From Adenophora triphylla var. japonica (taxonomy: Eukaryota > Streptophyta > Magnoliopsida > Asterales > Campanulaceae), in contig JAFEMH010002592.1 in NCBI GenBank assembly GCA_022495995.1, forward strand, positions 248,001 through 312,000: 64,000 nucleotides of DNA, read 5' to 3'. The notes beneath the pieces are model-generated. The model had not been told where the DNA came from. It saw only the letters and a program-made list of their open reading frames with translations, and ran no database searches. Shown piece by piece: positions 20,951-31,817 of the stretch. Numbering within the stretch: position 1 is the first letter of the stretch; every line of letters starts with the position of its first letter. Made by a program: the position numbers and the translations under genes.

Positions 20951-23900
20951 ATGGCTCATATTAGCAGCACCGCCGCCGAAGTTGACCCCCGCAGCGGCTT
21001 CTGCCGTGCCAACTCAACTTTCTACAGCAAGCGCAAACTTACTGCCTTACCGGCGAATGATACGCTGGATGTCACCACTTTCATTTCCTCCCGTGCCCAC
21101 CGCGGCACCATCGCTTTCATCGACTCCACCACCGGCCGACACCTCACCTTCTCTGATGTATGGAGAGCCGTCGAATCGGTCTCTTCTGCTCTCTCCGACA
21201 TGGGAATTCGTAAGGGTGACGTTGTTCTTATCCTTTCACCTAATTCCATTTTCTTCCCTGTCGTTTGCCTTGCCGTTATGTCTCTCGGAGCGATTATTAC
21301 CACAACGAATCCGTTGAACACGAATCGGGAAATTAATAAACAAATTGCTGATTCGAAGACGGTTCTTGCCTTCACTGTTCCTGAACTCCTCCCCAAACTC
21401 GCCGATTCGAATTTGCCTATCGTGTTGATCGGAAATTCGTCGACGGGAACGGCTAAAATCGTCACCACTTTGGAGGAGATGATGAGGAAGGCGCCGAATC
21501 AGTCTCGAATTAAGGAGCGAGTGACGCAGGACGATACGGCGACGCTTCTCTACTCCTCCGGCACAACCGGTGCGAGCAAAGGCGTGATCTCGTCTCACAG
21601 GAACTTAATCGCGATGGTTCAGACCGTCGTGGAGAGGTTCAATCTGGACGACAAGAAGGAAACCTTCATCTGTACGGTCCCAATGTTTCACATCTACGGT
21701 CTAGTCGCTTTCGCGACGGGGATCCTGGCGTCTGGATCAACGGTGGTGATTTTGACCAAGTACGAATTGGATGAGATGTTGTCGGCGATTGGGCGGTACA
21801 AGGCGACGTACCTCCCACTTGTGCCGCCAATACTGGTGGCGCTACTCAACAACGCTGACCAGGTCAACAAGAAGTACGACTTGAGGACTTTGAAGTGGGT
21901 GTTGTCCGGCGGCGCTCCGTTGGGTAAGGAAGTGATTGAGGGTTTTGTTGAGAAGTATCCGCAGGCGACAATATTGCAAGGGTATGGGTTGACTGAGTCG
22001 ACTGGGATTGGGGCGGCAACGGATAACATGGAGGAGAGTAGGCGGTACGGGACGGCGGGGAGGTTGTCAGCTAATATGGAGGCCAAGATTGTTGATCCGG
22101 ATAGTGGTGAGGAGTTTCCGGTTAACCGGACCGGTGAGCTTTGGTTGAAAGGTCCTACCATTATGAAAGGTATGCTATTCAAAAGTACTCCCTCCGTCCC
22201 AGACCAAGGGTATATGGAGGGGATTTCACGCTTCTTAAGAATTTTTTTAAAAAATGAATAAAAGTTAAATGTGAGATATGGAATAGTAATTAAATGTGTG
22301 GTAGGAAATATGAGAGATAATGTAAAAGTTAAATGTGTGGTAGGGAATAGGAGAGAGAATGTAAAAGTTAAAAATATTTAATAGGAGAGAGAATGAGTGG
22401 GAGGAATAATAGTTAAATGTGTGGTAGAAAATAGGAGAGAGAATGTATAAGGATATAATGAATGGTTTTTTTGTAAATATATGAAGATGAAAAGGGTATT
22501 AATATATTCAAAAACTTGTCTTTTTTGGAAATGAACTCTTGGTCTGGGACGTCCCAAAAGGGAAAGATGAACCCTTGGTCTGGGACGGAGGGAGTATCAT
22601 TTTATAATTAACCACTTCTGCAGGAATATTTGTCCATAGTGTTTGGTTAAAATAATGTTGTCGAAGTTATTTATAGTTATTGTCATTATAATATCTCTGT
22701 AAAGTACAAAAGAATATACTCCCTCCGTCCCACGTTAGTTGAGACTTCTTTCCCTTTTGGGCCGTCCCACGTTAGTTGAGACTGTCCAAAATGGCAAAGG
22801 AATTTTCACTATTTATCCTACTCATTCTCTCTCCTATTTCACTTATACACTCACAACATTCTCTCTCCTAACTATTCCTCCCACTCATTCTCTCTCCTAT
22901 TTAATTCTTCATACTCACAACATTTTCTTTCACTTTTTCTCTCACTTACTTTTTCTTAATTGGTGTGCCAAAAAAGTTAGTCTCAACTAACGTGGGACGG
23001 AGGGAGTAATAAGTATAACAATTATCATCATCATCATATCTTCTAAAAAGGAAAATGCTTTTTCAACCGAATGGATCTACGACTTGATTTACAGGGTTGT
23101 CCCTTGCGTAAAAGGTACATCCCTGCAAATTATGGTTGATCCATCGGTTGAAATGTGATTGATGTAGCATTGTTTCACATAACGAGCCTATCTAAACGCC
23201 ATTTATGCTTCATGCCACACAAATTGTGTAACATTTTAAGTTCTTTTATTAGGAAAAAAAGTAAAGTGTGGACGAGCCAATACTTTGCTTTGGTTCTTTT
23301 CTGTAAATGTCACGCTTCAATATCATTGTTTATCACTAATGTGGCGTCTAGTGTATATAAGTAGTATAATCTCAATGGATAACTTGAATGATTCTCCATG
23401 AACTTCAATTTGTTGCTAATATTAGCCTATTATGTTAGTTGGCAATTTGATTTTGTTCTTTCTACACATTCGGAAAAAGAAATGTTTGCTGATCATTTGA
23501 TCACAGTAATTTATGGGATCGTTTATTTGATCAGCCTATGAGCTTCTGCCAAGTCAAATGTTACTCACCATACTCCTTTTCTCTACTTTCTTACCGGTCC
23601 TTGTATGAGCATTTGCATTTGCTCTTGCAGCCGTTTATCTGCCTTCCTGATGCAATAAACATGTTTTTGCTAGTATGTCAACTTAAAAGTGTTACGCTAA
23701 TCAGCGAATCTATGCCCTATAATATTGCTTGTTATATACTTTATATGGCTTACTTAAGTTCTTTGTTTGATTTATTTTCACCAACTTTCAATTTTTATTG
23801 ACTTATGGTTCGTGTTGTTACTGGCAGCTACATAATCTGTTCCCTACTTTATGTTAATAATTACTTTCACTGTCCCAAAATGAATGACCATATATTTTTT

Positions 23901-24825
23901 TAAAGTTTGATCTATATAAGAGCAAATTTAAAAAAAAATGGGATGGAGGGAGTAATGTGTTTTTATTGGTTCGTGTTATATACTCAATGTTGGTGTCACG
24001 AAAAATTATTGTGCTCTCAATTTTCATCTGCAAGAGCTTAAAAAAAATGTGTTATCAGGTTATTTCAATAATCCAGAAGCAACTGCATCAACTCTTGATT
24101 CCAAAGGGTGGTTAAAAACCGGAGATCTCTGTTACATTGATGAAGATGGTTTCATTTTTGTGGTTGATAGGTTGAAAGAGTTGATTAAATACAAGGGTTA
24201 TCAGGTAAATATACGACCCATATATTTTTGCTTCTGTTTCACCCATTATGCATGATATCATCACGAAATTTGTTAATTATTTTTTCGTACCAAGATTACA
24301 TTCTCATAGATATCGTGTTAATTATTATTTCTTTAGGTTCCTCCGGCAGAGCTAGAGGCTTTGCTACTCACTCACCCTGAAATAGCAGATGCTGCTGTCA
24401 TTCCGTAAGTTTTCTTACTGAGTGGTCATAAAAATTTGTCATAGTAACTTTGGCCTTTTTTATCTTGATGGTTTTATGTGTCGTGGAAATTTACGTTTAA
24501 TTTATGGTGTTTCAGGTTCCCAGATAAGGATGTTGGGCAATTTCCTATGGCTTATGTCGTTCGGAAAGCTGGAAGTAAATTATCTGATAGCGCAGTCATG
24601 GACTTTATTTCCAAATTGGTCCGTTACATAACTTGACATTCTTTTTTTTTTTTTTTCTGAACTCTTTTACAATTTTATCTTTCTTTAACGACTTGTCTGA
24701 ATCAGGTTGCTCCGTATAAGAGAATCAGGAGAGTGGCATTTGTGGATTCCATCCCCAAGAACCCGTCAGGCAAGATACTGAGGAAGGATCTGATAGCGCT
24801 TGCTACCTCTGGTTCCAGGCTTTAG
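20951..24825 (+). CDS. 4-coumarate:CoA ligase-like protein, peroxisomal
   Basis: Five exons with GT-AG introns: 20951-22169, 24059-24204, 24337-24404, 24516-24618 and 24706-24825, 551 codons in one frame. It is an adenylate-forming acyl-CoA synthetase (ANL superfamily): AMP-binding [14 protein letters not shown] near residues 198-211, QGYGLTES near 342, [13 protein letters not shown] spanning the first splice site, then [24 protein letters not shown] and catalytic-lysine [10 protein letters not shown]. The C-terminus is SRL, a PTS1 peroxisomal signal. Family members activate coumarate, fatty acids or OPDA-type jasmonate precursors with ATP and CoA; the substrate here is not determined, but the signal favours the peroxisomal 4CL-like (OPCL1-type) group. 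All motifs are intact, so it looks functional. Confidence 0.93.
22188..22594. mobile_element. Stowaway MITE in CoA-ligase intron 1
   Basis: CTCCCTCCGTCCCAGACCAAG at the left (shortened here) is inverted at the right as TTGGTCTGGGACGGAGGGAG, with TA on both sides. The 407-bp AT-rich interior repeats AAATGTGTGGTAGGAAATA-like units four times. This is a Tc1/mariner-type MITE. It starts 18 bp past the 5' splice site. Confidence 0.88.
22719..23006. mobile_element. Stowaway MITE in CoA-ligase intron 1
   Basis: CTCCCTCCGTCCCACGTTAG is inverted at the right end as CTAACGTGGGACGGAGGGAG, with TA flanks. 288 bp, with a pyrimidine-rich interior repeating CATTCTCTCTCCTA. A different subfamily from 22188-22594, sharing only the outer 13 bases. 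Confidence 0.9.
23864..23952. mobile_element. Short diverged Stowaway-like MITE
   Basis: CTTTCACTGTCCCAAAATGAA at left (first 20 bases given approximately) faces TGGGATGGAGGGAG at right, within TA dinucleotides; 89 bp. Termini match less well than in neighbouring copies, so it is older. Intronic; no coding role. Between 23007 and 24058 nothing else was recognised. Confidence 0.6.
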
Positions 24826-24828
24826 AGT

Positions 24829-25223
24829 CAGGGGCGGATCCACCTTAGGGCCAAAGTGGGCCATGGCCCACACTCAAATTTCCGAAATAAATAAAAATAA
24901 ATAAAAAATATTTTTTTGAAACTATGAATAACTAAACTTAGTTAATGTATTTCAACTCTAATATTTGATTGCCCAAGCGGTAGGTTGTTTACCATTCCCC
25001 TTCATGTCCTGGGTTTGACTCCTATACTCCCCATTCCGTCATTTGTCTTTTTAATATACTATATTATCTCTTTTTTTGAATGTTTAAAAAACAGAATTGT
25101 TTGTTAAGTAATTAATAAATTAATAAAAATAGCATCAATTGTTTAAACATTGGGAAAAATAGCATCATTAGAAAAAACAATTTTTTTGGCCCACACTGAA
25201 TTTTTTTTCTGGATCCGCCACTG
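24829..25223. mobile_element. hAT MITE abutting the CoA-ligase stop codon
   Basis: Starts CAGGGGCGGATCCACC and ends GGATCCGCCACTG. Identical 8-bp duplications TTTAGAGT lie at 24821-24828 and 25224-25231, and the left one contains the gene's TAG stop (24823-24825). Inner arms share GGCCCACACT. The CAGGGGCGGATCC terminus is a recurrent plant hAT MITE end. The insertion therefore replaced the transcript's 3'UTR from its third base without altering the protein. Confidence 0.92.
24969..25022 (+). other. tRNA-like Pol III box pair inside the MITE
   Basis: TTGCCCAAGCGGT (24969-24981) resembles a tRNA A box (TGGCCNAGYGG) and GGTTTGACTCC (25012-25022) a B box (GGTTCGANTCC), 31 bp apart as in tRNA genes. 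No cloverleaf could be folded by eye, so it is not a tRNA gene. It may be a SINE or tRNA fragment trapped in the MITE, or chance. Confidence 0.35.
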
Positions 25224-25231
25224 TTTAGAGT

Positions 25232-25628
25232 AAGAGCTCAACAAACCCCGATCAGACTGCCTTTCTTTTCTCCTTTTGTTCCGCCCTCAGTACTGAATAC
25301 TAAGTTTTCTTCTCTTGTTATACAGAGATCTATTGATCCATATTTCAGTGTTTTCTTTACCATCTCAATTTGAGTTTTGTTCATCCCCTTTGAGAAATGA
25401 AAAGTAAAAATAAATATTTATGTCCTATTTTTTTCCTTGTTATCGAAATAGCCCTAGGTAATACATGATAGATGATAGCTTTAATCCTTATGTCCCATAA
25501 TAAAGTGTCGTTTTTATTAAAATATTGACAAGTCAAGTGCGATGAATGTTATGGACGGAGATTATAATAAAACCGGAGTGAATGTTGGCTCTCGGCCGAT
25601 AATAAATTGAAAATAGAAATATAGAATC
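25232..25628. other. CoA-ligase 3' flank
   Basis: No gene seen. This is the original 3'UTR and downstream DNA of the CoA-ligase gene, displaced by the MITE, up to GAATC (25624-25628), the left target-site duplication of the Athila element. Confidence 0.55.
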
Positions 25629-27196
25629 TGATAGGTTAAAGTCGCACGCCTACAAATTAAATATCAAGACTCGGCTACAAAACTGTAGAAAGGACAAGTC
25701 CAGGGTCGATCCACTGAATAACGGTTATTTATTTGCACAATTGTCACTTGACAAGATTGGGGGTCTAAAATTGATTTTAATTAATTTCTAAGACGGGAAT
25801 AAAAAACTAGGTTTTAAACAATTATAGGAAACACTTTGGATCAATTATTTTTTCCGTCTATCATTCAAATATCATTGGTTAACTCTTTTCACTTTTACCC
25901 TATTCACTCGATCACGAGATTTATTTCAATCTATATCTCTTTCTTTAATAATAGCTAATAGCAATGATACATTCACTAATAACCCTAATCAATACCTAAA
26001 CCTAACTGACACAGTCTAGATTCACAATATCAAAATTGATTCCGATTTAAGAGATTAAGATCGAGAACACGTTCTAATGCTATTTCAATTAGATACTTGT
26101 CTATTTTCTTCCTATTCACAATTTACCATGACACATGCATAAATTATAAATTTGCTACTTTTGAAACCCTAAATTGACACAATCTTAGGGGATTCTAGCA
26201 ATGAATTAAGATCCAAGATTAATTAATTGGCCTAATTGAAAAACCCTAGAAATCAAATCAATCAATTAAAACAGAAGAAAATATGAATAGGACAAAATAG
26301 ATGAAAAGAAATTAACCTCAATTGAATTCAAGACGGTTCCAATAATCGAATCCAAAGCAAGAAATTTAGTTCTCCATAAAAAGTAGGGGTGCAAAAAACC
26401 GAGAAAACCGAAAAAATCGAGCCGAAACCGAGAAAATCGAACCGAAAAAACCGAAAACCGAAAAACCGATTAATGTACGGTAATTACTTTTGCAGAAACC
26501 GATCCTTCGGTTTTCGGTACGATATTCGTATGTCATAACCGAGAAAAATTACCGACCGAACCGAATTTCTTAAACTAATCGTTTTCCTTCCTTTATAAGT
26601 ATATATATATACATAGTTTTCCCTTTCCCCTTTCAATCTCTTCCATATTTCTTTCCGTAACCCTAGATTTGCTATAGCGGCCACTCAGTCTGGGATTGCG
26701 ATAACCATCTTCGTCAAATAATCTTCTCATCTATTACCAACGGTGAGACTCAATAACTCATTCTGATAGTGATTACTGTCATTATCCTATTTATTTGCTA
26801 TAGCCATCTCGTCAAATCGTTTGCTAAATGTTTAGTTTCTAGTGGATAGTTTTATATACTGATCCTTGCAAATTATTCTCGACATATGTGTTGAAATTTT
26901 TGATTTATAGCTTTAGTTTATGTCTTCTATTGTAAGAGTATTTATTGCTCCAGATAAAAAGTAAAGTGTGGTGCCCAACATGTGTTTATAGTTCTGTTTT
27001 ATATTCAAAGAATACCCCACAGGTGCCTTTTCCTTTTGACTTATTAGTTTATTTATTCTGTATATTTGTTGTCTATTTAGTGAATATTTAATTTATTAAG
27101 TCATTGAAATGGATGGTGTAAAAGAGTTGATTTGGAAAATTGAACATAAAGTTATGAAGTCTAGTCTGCTTGGCTTTCTCAAGTACAAATAAAATA

Positions 27197-27293
27197 CTCT
27201 CTCTGTCCCATAAATTAATGACTAAATTTAATATTTCTCTTGATTTAATTTGTCTTGAAAATATTTTCATCATTCATTTTGGGATAGGGGTAG
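27197..27293. mobile_element. Small Stowaway MITE inside the hAT element
   Basis: CTCTCTCTGTCCCATAAATT faces an inverted AATGATGAATGCATT-like end finishing TTTTGGGATAGGGGTAG, flanked by TA. 97 bp, located about 220 bp upstream of the transposase start. Termini are imperfect, so confidence is moderate. Confidence 0.55.
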
Positions 27294-27514
27294 TAATAAA
27301 TGGTTGTCCAACACATATACTAGGGAGGCTATAGCTTATAATCACTCAGTTAATTTGAAATCAGAAGCTTATGAATAATACCTCTATCAGATATTTCTCA
27401 TGAAAATTTAATATAAGAATGTCCTCTACTATTTATGCTTGTTGTTCTATTTAAAGAATTCATTTTTTTGAATGATTTCACCTCTTTATTTGATATGTTT
27501 ACATACTTTTGCAG

Positions 27515-29821
27515 ATGGAAACGGTGATTGAAGTTGATGATCAGGATGGAAGTAATAATGGTGGGACAGAATTTCAGAATGGCGATGTTAGTGAAAAAGG
27601 AAATGCAAATGAAAACAAAGAGACGCAAGATCAAGAAGAGGATGGGTCTAAGAAGGGTAAGATAAGATCAATGGTGTGGAATCATTTCACGTATGTAAAA
27701 GGTGCGACATCTTTTAAATGCCCCTACGGTAAGACATTTATAGCTTGTCATTCTAAGGAAAATGGAACTTCTGGTTTAAAAAGTCATCTCAAGTTTGCTT
27801 GTCGAACATCACCTCTTTATAAGAAAAATAAGTGTGATATGAAGAAACAATCTGTCTTAAGTTTTAAGCCTTCGGTGAAGGGAGAGGCTGGGGGTAATTC
27901 TCTTACTGCTCATTCTTTTAGTGAAGTGAAATGCCGAAGAGCGCTTGCGAGGATGTGTATAAATGATAATAGACCTTTTAGCATTGTAGATGATGAGGGA
28001 TTTCAGGAGTATTCTTGGGAATTGAATCCTATGTTCAAACTTCCTTCTAGGTGGTCCATTGCTAGAGATTGTTTGATCATTTATAAGGAAGAGGCTAACA
28101 ATTTGAAAAAGCTTTTAAAAAAACAAAATGTCTCCCTAACTACTGATACATGGTCATCGAGGCAAAATATCAATTACATGTGTTTGAATGCCCATTGGAT
28201 CGACGATGAGTGGGTCTTAAAGAAGAAAATCTTGAATTTTTGTCCTATAGCTAATCATAAAGGTGAAACAATTGGAAAGCTGGTGTATGCATGTTTGCAA
28301 AAATGGGAGATTGAGTGGGTTTTCACGGTTAAAGTGGATAATGCTTCATCAAATGATGGGGCTATTAAATTTCTGAAAACTATGCTTAGAGGACCCAATG
28401 CCATCCTAGATTGCAGGTATATGCATTTGAGATGTTGTGCACATATTGTTAATCTTGTTGTGCGGGATGGGTTAGACGAACAAGGGGATTCCATTTCAAG
28501 AATTAGAAATGGCGTGAGATATGTTAGGTCATCTCCAGCTAGGGGTGCAGCCTTTAAAGAATGTATTGAAAAAGCTGCTATTTCCAGTAAAAAAAAAACC
28601 GTGTCTTGATGTTGAAACAAGGTGGAATTCTACCTATTTGATGTTGGAAAGTGCGGAGAAGTATGCTGATGCTTTTGATAGGTTGAAGTCGATAGATTAC
28701 AAGTTTAGATCTTACTTCAGTGGTGATGATAAAGATTCAACTGAAACTGGCACTAGGCAAAGAAAAAGAAAAAGGAAGGAAAGAGTTGTAGGGCCTCCAG
28801 AGGAAAATGATTGGAATAACGCTGGACAGTTTATTGAGTATTTGAGGGTTTTTTATAATGTAACAAATTTAATTTCTGGGTCGAAATATGTCACCTCTAA
28901 CATGATTTTTGAGAAACTTGTGACTATGCATGCAAACATAGCACAAATGTGTGTAAATTTTGATGAGGCAAAGAAGAAAATGGCATTGTCTATGAAAGAA
29001 AAATACGAGAAGTATTGGGATAATATGGATAATATAAACTTTTTGTTGCTTGTGGCCGTTGTTTTAGATCCTCGAAACAAAATGATCTTTCTTGAGTGGT
29101 GTTTAGGACAAATTTATGGAATTTTATCTCCAAGAACCAAGGATATTTGTGATAAAGTGACCAAGTTAATCAATGAATTGTATGAGCACTACAAAATGAA
29201 AGCGGAGAAAGTGGGTGGTGGAAGCAGGGGATCTTCTTCATCTTCAAATTTTGTTGGAGTCTCTAAATTGGTGAACATTGATCCTAAAGTAAACTTAGAA
29301 TCAAATTTCTTAAAGTACTTAGAGGAGCGCGGAGGTTTGACAAATAAAACGGAGGTAGAAATATATTTGTCTGATGGAATGGAAAAAAGAGATGAGAATT
29401 TTGACATTTTAGGTTGGTGGAAAATAAATTCTTTCAAGTTTCCTATTCTTTCTCAAGTTGCTAGACATGTTTTAGGAATGTCAATTTCTACTATCGCTTC
29501 AGAGTCGGCATTTAGCACCGGTGGTAGGGTGATTGATCCATTTAGAAGTTCTCTAACTCCTAAGACTGCTGAAGCTCTAATTTGTTCCCAAGACTGGATT
29601 CGTTCTACACCAACGGATATTGAGCTCCCAAATGTTCATGCTAAGGCCATGGAAGAAATACAAGAAAAATTGGAGAAAATTGAAATTGGTATGAATTTCT
29701 TTGTTATTTCAATACTTCTTTTCCCTTTTTGTTATTTTAATGATTATGTTTGAAATTTCTGTTCTTAGATGAATTTGGAAGTGGACCAAAATTTTTCGCA
29801 CCATGTATGGTTGATGATTGA
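27515..29821 (+). pseudogene. hAT transposase (BED finger, hAT dimerisation domain), one frameshift
   Basis: ATG at 27515 follows TTTTGCAG, so an upstream intron is likely. The reading frame has an acidic N-terminus and a BED-like zinc finger near residues 50-90. A catalytic region follows, with TTDTWSSRQNINYM, VDNASSND, CAHIVNL and, after a frame change, CLDVETRWNSTYLML. The C-terminal dimerisation domain is complete (FDILGWWKIN...FPILSQVARHVL...ASESAFSTGGRV). The frame change is one extra A in a run of ten A (28588-28597). An intron 29689-29768 leads to a short last exon ending 29821. Close to RICESLEEPER/DAYSLEEPER-type proteins. Apart from the lesion it looks recently active. Confidence 0.9.
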
Positions 29822-30997
29822 TTGTTATTTTGGTAAGCTTAATTATGTCGATTTCAAATATTGAAAGGAAACTATTGTTAATTTGTTTTCAAGCTTTATT
29901 GTTAATTTATTGATAATCTGTGAATTTTTTGACAGATAATTGGGAGTTTACACTTTTGGAGAGCTTGTTTATGGAGCAGCCTTTTCCTTTTTATTCATAA
30001 GTATTCTGATAGAAACTTAGGAATTGGATCAATCGTTTATTTTAATGGTTTGTAATTTGATGGATATCTTTAATTTCTTTTAGACAAATGATGGGTCAAA
30101 TGTTAATTATTTTGTTGAGTAATTAAGATTTTGTTTCAAGGAAAAGGATCTAGTTTTTGAGTTGTAACTTAGTTAAATTATCTTGGGCTATTCATTGGGT
30201 TGTTGAGTTTTAAGTTGCTGGATTGGTTACTCCTTCATTAACCGAAGAAAACCGAACCGTTTCATAACCGAAACCGATAACCGACATACCGAACCGAGTA
30301 AAAACCGAACATAAATGGTTTTTAAATCCTACAAACCGAATGTGTTCGGTACGGTATCGGTTTTACCCCAAAACCGAACCAAACCATACCGTGCACACCC
30401 CTAATAAAAAGCTATGAACTCTCTAGCTCTAGGAAAAAATAATAATAAAAAGTCGAACCCTAAAACTATTGTTAAGAGAAGTATATATACTCCTCCGTTC
30501 TATAATCCTAAAACTAAAAGGAAAATAAGAAAGAATAATAAAAAGTACTTTCCTAAGTCCCTCTCAAGGAAAAGAAAATAAAGAAAGATTTTCCAAGTCA
30601 ACTTCACGGTCAATCGAGGTGAAAGTCGTGGTACGATTCGTGCGAAAAAAATCATTCGTGCTGTATTAGAACACGACTCGTGCTTCATGTAACTAGTCGT
30701 GCCATTTGCTGCCAAACCAACTTCTAGCTTTTCACTTTGGTCACTATTCTTTTCAGCTTTGCAGTTTAGTCCCTCAAGTTTTCAGAATTGCAGATTATCC
30801 CCTGAACTTTATATTTCCAGCTTACTTCCCAAATTTTCATAATTGCAGTTTGGTCCCTGAATTACAATAAAATCTCACTAACTCCTCTCAATACATATTT
30901 CACTCAAATTACATCAAACCTATACTAAATACATGGACATTGAATATAAAATGAACGGAAAACATAGGAATTACATAGTATGAATTACGGCACATCA

Positions 30998-31817
30998 AAT
31001 ACCCCCACGCTTAGACCATTACTCGTTCCTGAGTAATATCCTAAACTCCAATCTAACACCGGTCTAAAAACAGATGCATGGGAGGTAAATGACTCCTATT
31101 CTCCTCTAATCCGCCAACAAAACAATGATATCAACATAACACATTCGGAGAATGAAACTCCGCTCCTTATTACTCCACAAAAATGGTAATAATGGCCTTA
31201 GCTTGATCCCAACTCCAAATATGTAAAGGGACATCCAAACTAAGGCCCACACATAAAAAGCTAGGAAAAACTACAATGTCCTAAGCTTCCCACACGCTAT
31301 CCTCTCACTACTACTCTCTCAAACCAAGTCAATGCCCAAGCAAAGACTTATCTCGTGCAATACACCAACCCCCCTTATATCACCAAAAGGAAAACTACGA
31401 TTTTCTATCCTAACACCTTTAAACCAAACCTCATACGCCAAGAATAAACAATCCTACCCGACACTCCAATCCTCCCTTGTGTCTCCAACTCCGGTGATAT
31501 ATAAAAGATAGACAATATTTCAATTTCTCACCATTTGCCTAGGTGCCATTTTCGGTTTTCACCTAGCCTCTCATTTTTTTTATTTTCACCATTTACTTTT
31601 TTATTATTTTTTTTAAACACACCCTCTCCTTTTGCCTAAGTGCCCTCTCGGGTTTTCACTTAGCCTCTCTTTTCATCATTTTTTTTTTGTAAGTAAAGAA
31701 GAAAACAACTATATACAAACAACATGTAGGTACCCCACCCCCTCACTAAACCATGCATAGTCCCATATGCATTAACACAAAACAAATGAGAACGAGATAG
31801 GGAATACCTCGGCTAAC
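30998..31817 (-). other. Athila 3' untranslated region
   Basis: No gene on either strand. Two related copies of a TTTGCCTA(G/A)GTGCC...TTTTCAC(C/T)TAGCCTCTC segment (about 31544-31580 and 31628-31668) flank T-rich runs. It ends at the polypurine tract beside the 3' LTR. Confidence 0.6.

Larger units (their letters stand above)
26384..30403 (+). mobile_element. hAT element with transposase (4.0 kb)
   Basis: Ends TAGGGGTGCAAAAAACCG and GTGCACACCCCTA with 8-bp duplications ATAAAAAG (26376-26383, 30404-30411). The right LTR of the host retrotransposon retains the unoccupied site with a single ATAAAAAG (37421-37428), direct proof of insertion. Both subterminal regions (about 26390-26560 and 30238-30385) carry many AACCGA repeats, candidate transposase-binding sites. 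It contains one transposase gene with a one-base lesion and a 97-bp Stowaway MITE. Confidence 0.96.
25629..30997 (-). repeat. Left (3') LTR of the Athila element, split by a hAT insertion
   Basis: LTR sequence 25629-26383 and 30412-30997 is continuous with 36675-38132 once the hAT element and one duplication copy are removed (about 1.34 kb). In minus orientation, repeated GCACGA / CACGAGTCGTG motifs (30626-30712) lie upstream of a GTATATATAC box (30481-30490). Confidence 0.9.

Noticed and set aside
21022..22182. Long minus frames inside CoA-ligase exon 1
   Set aside because: Antisense shadows of a clearly conserved plus-strand exon.
22188..23006. The two intron Stowaways as one larger element
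   Set aside because: Each has its own matching inner terminal sequence and TA flanks, and the inner TIR bases differ between them.
24969..25022. A functional tRNA gene
   Set aside because: Only A/B-box-like strings; no acceptor, anticodon or T-arm pairing could be found by eye.
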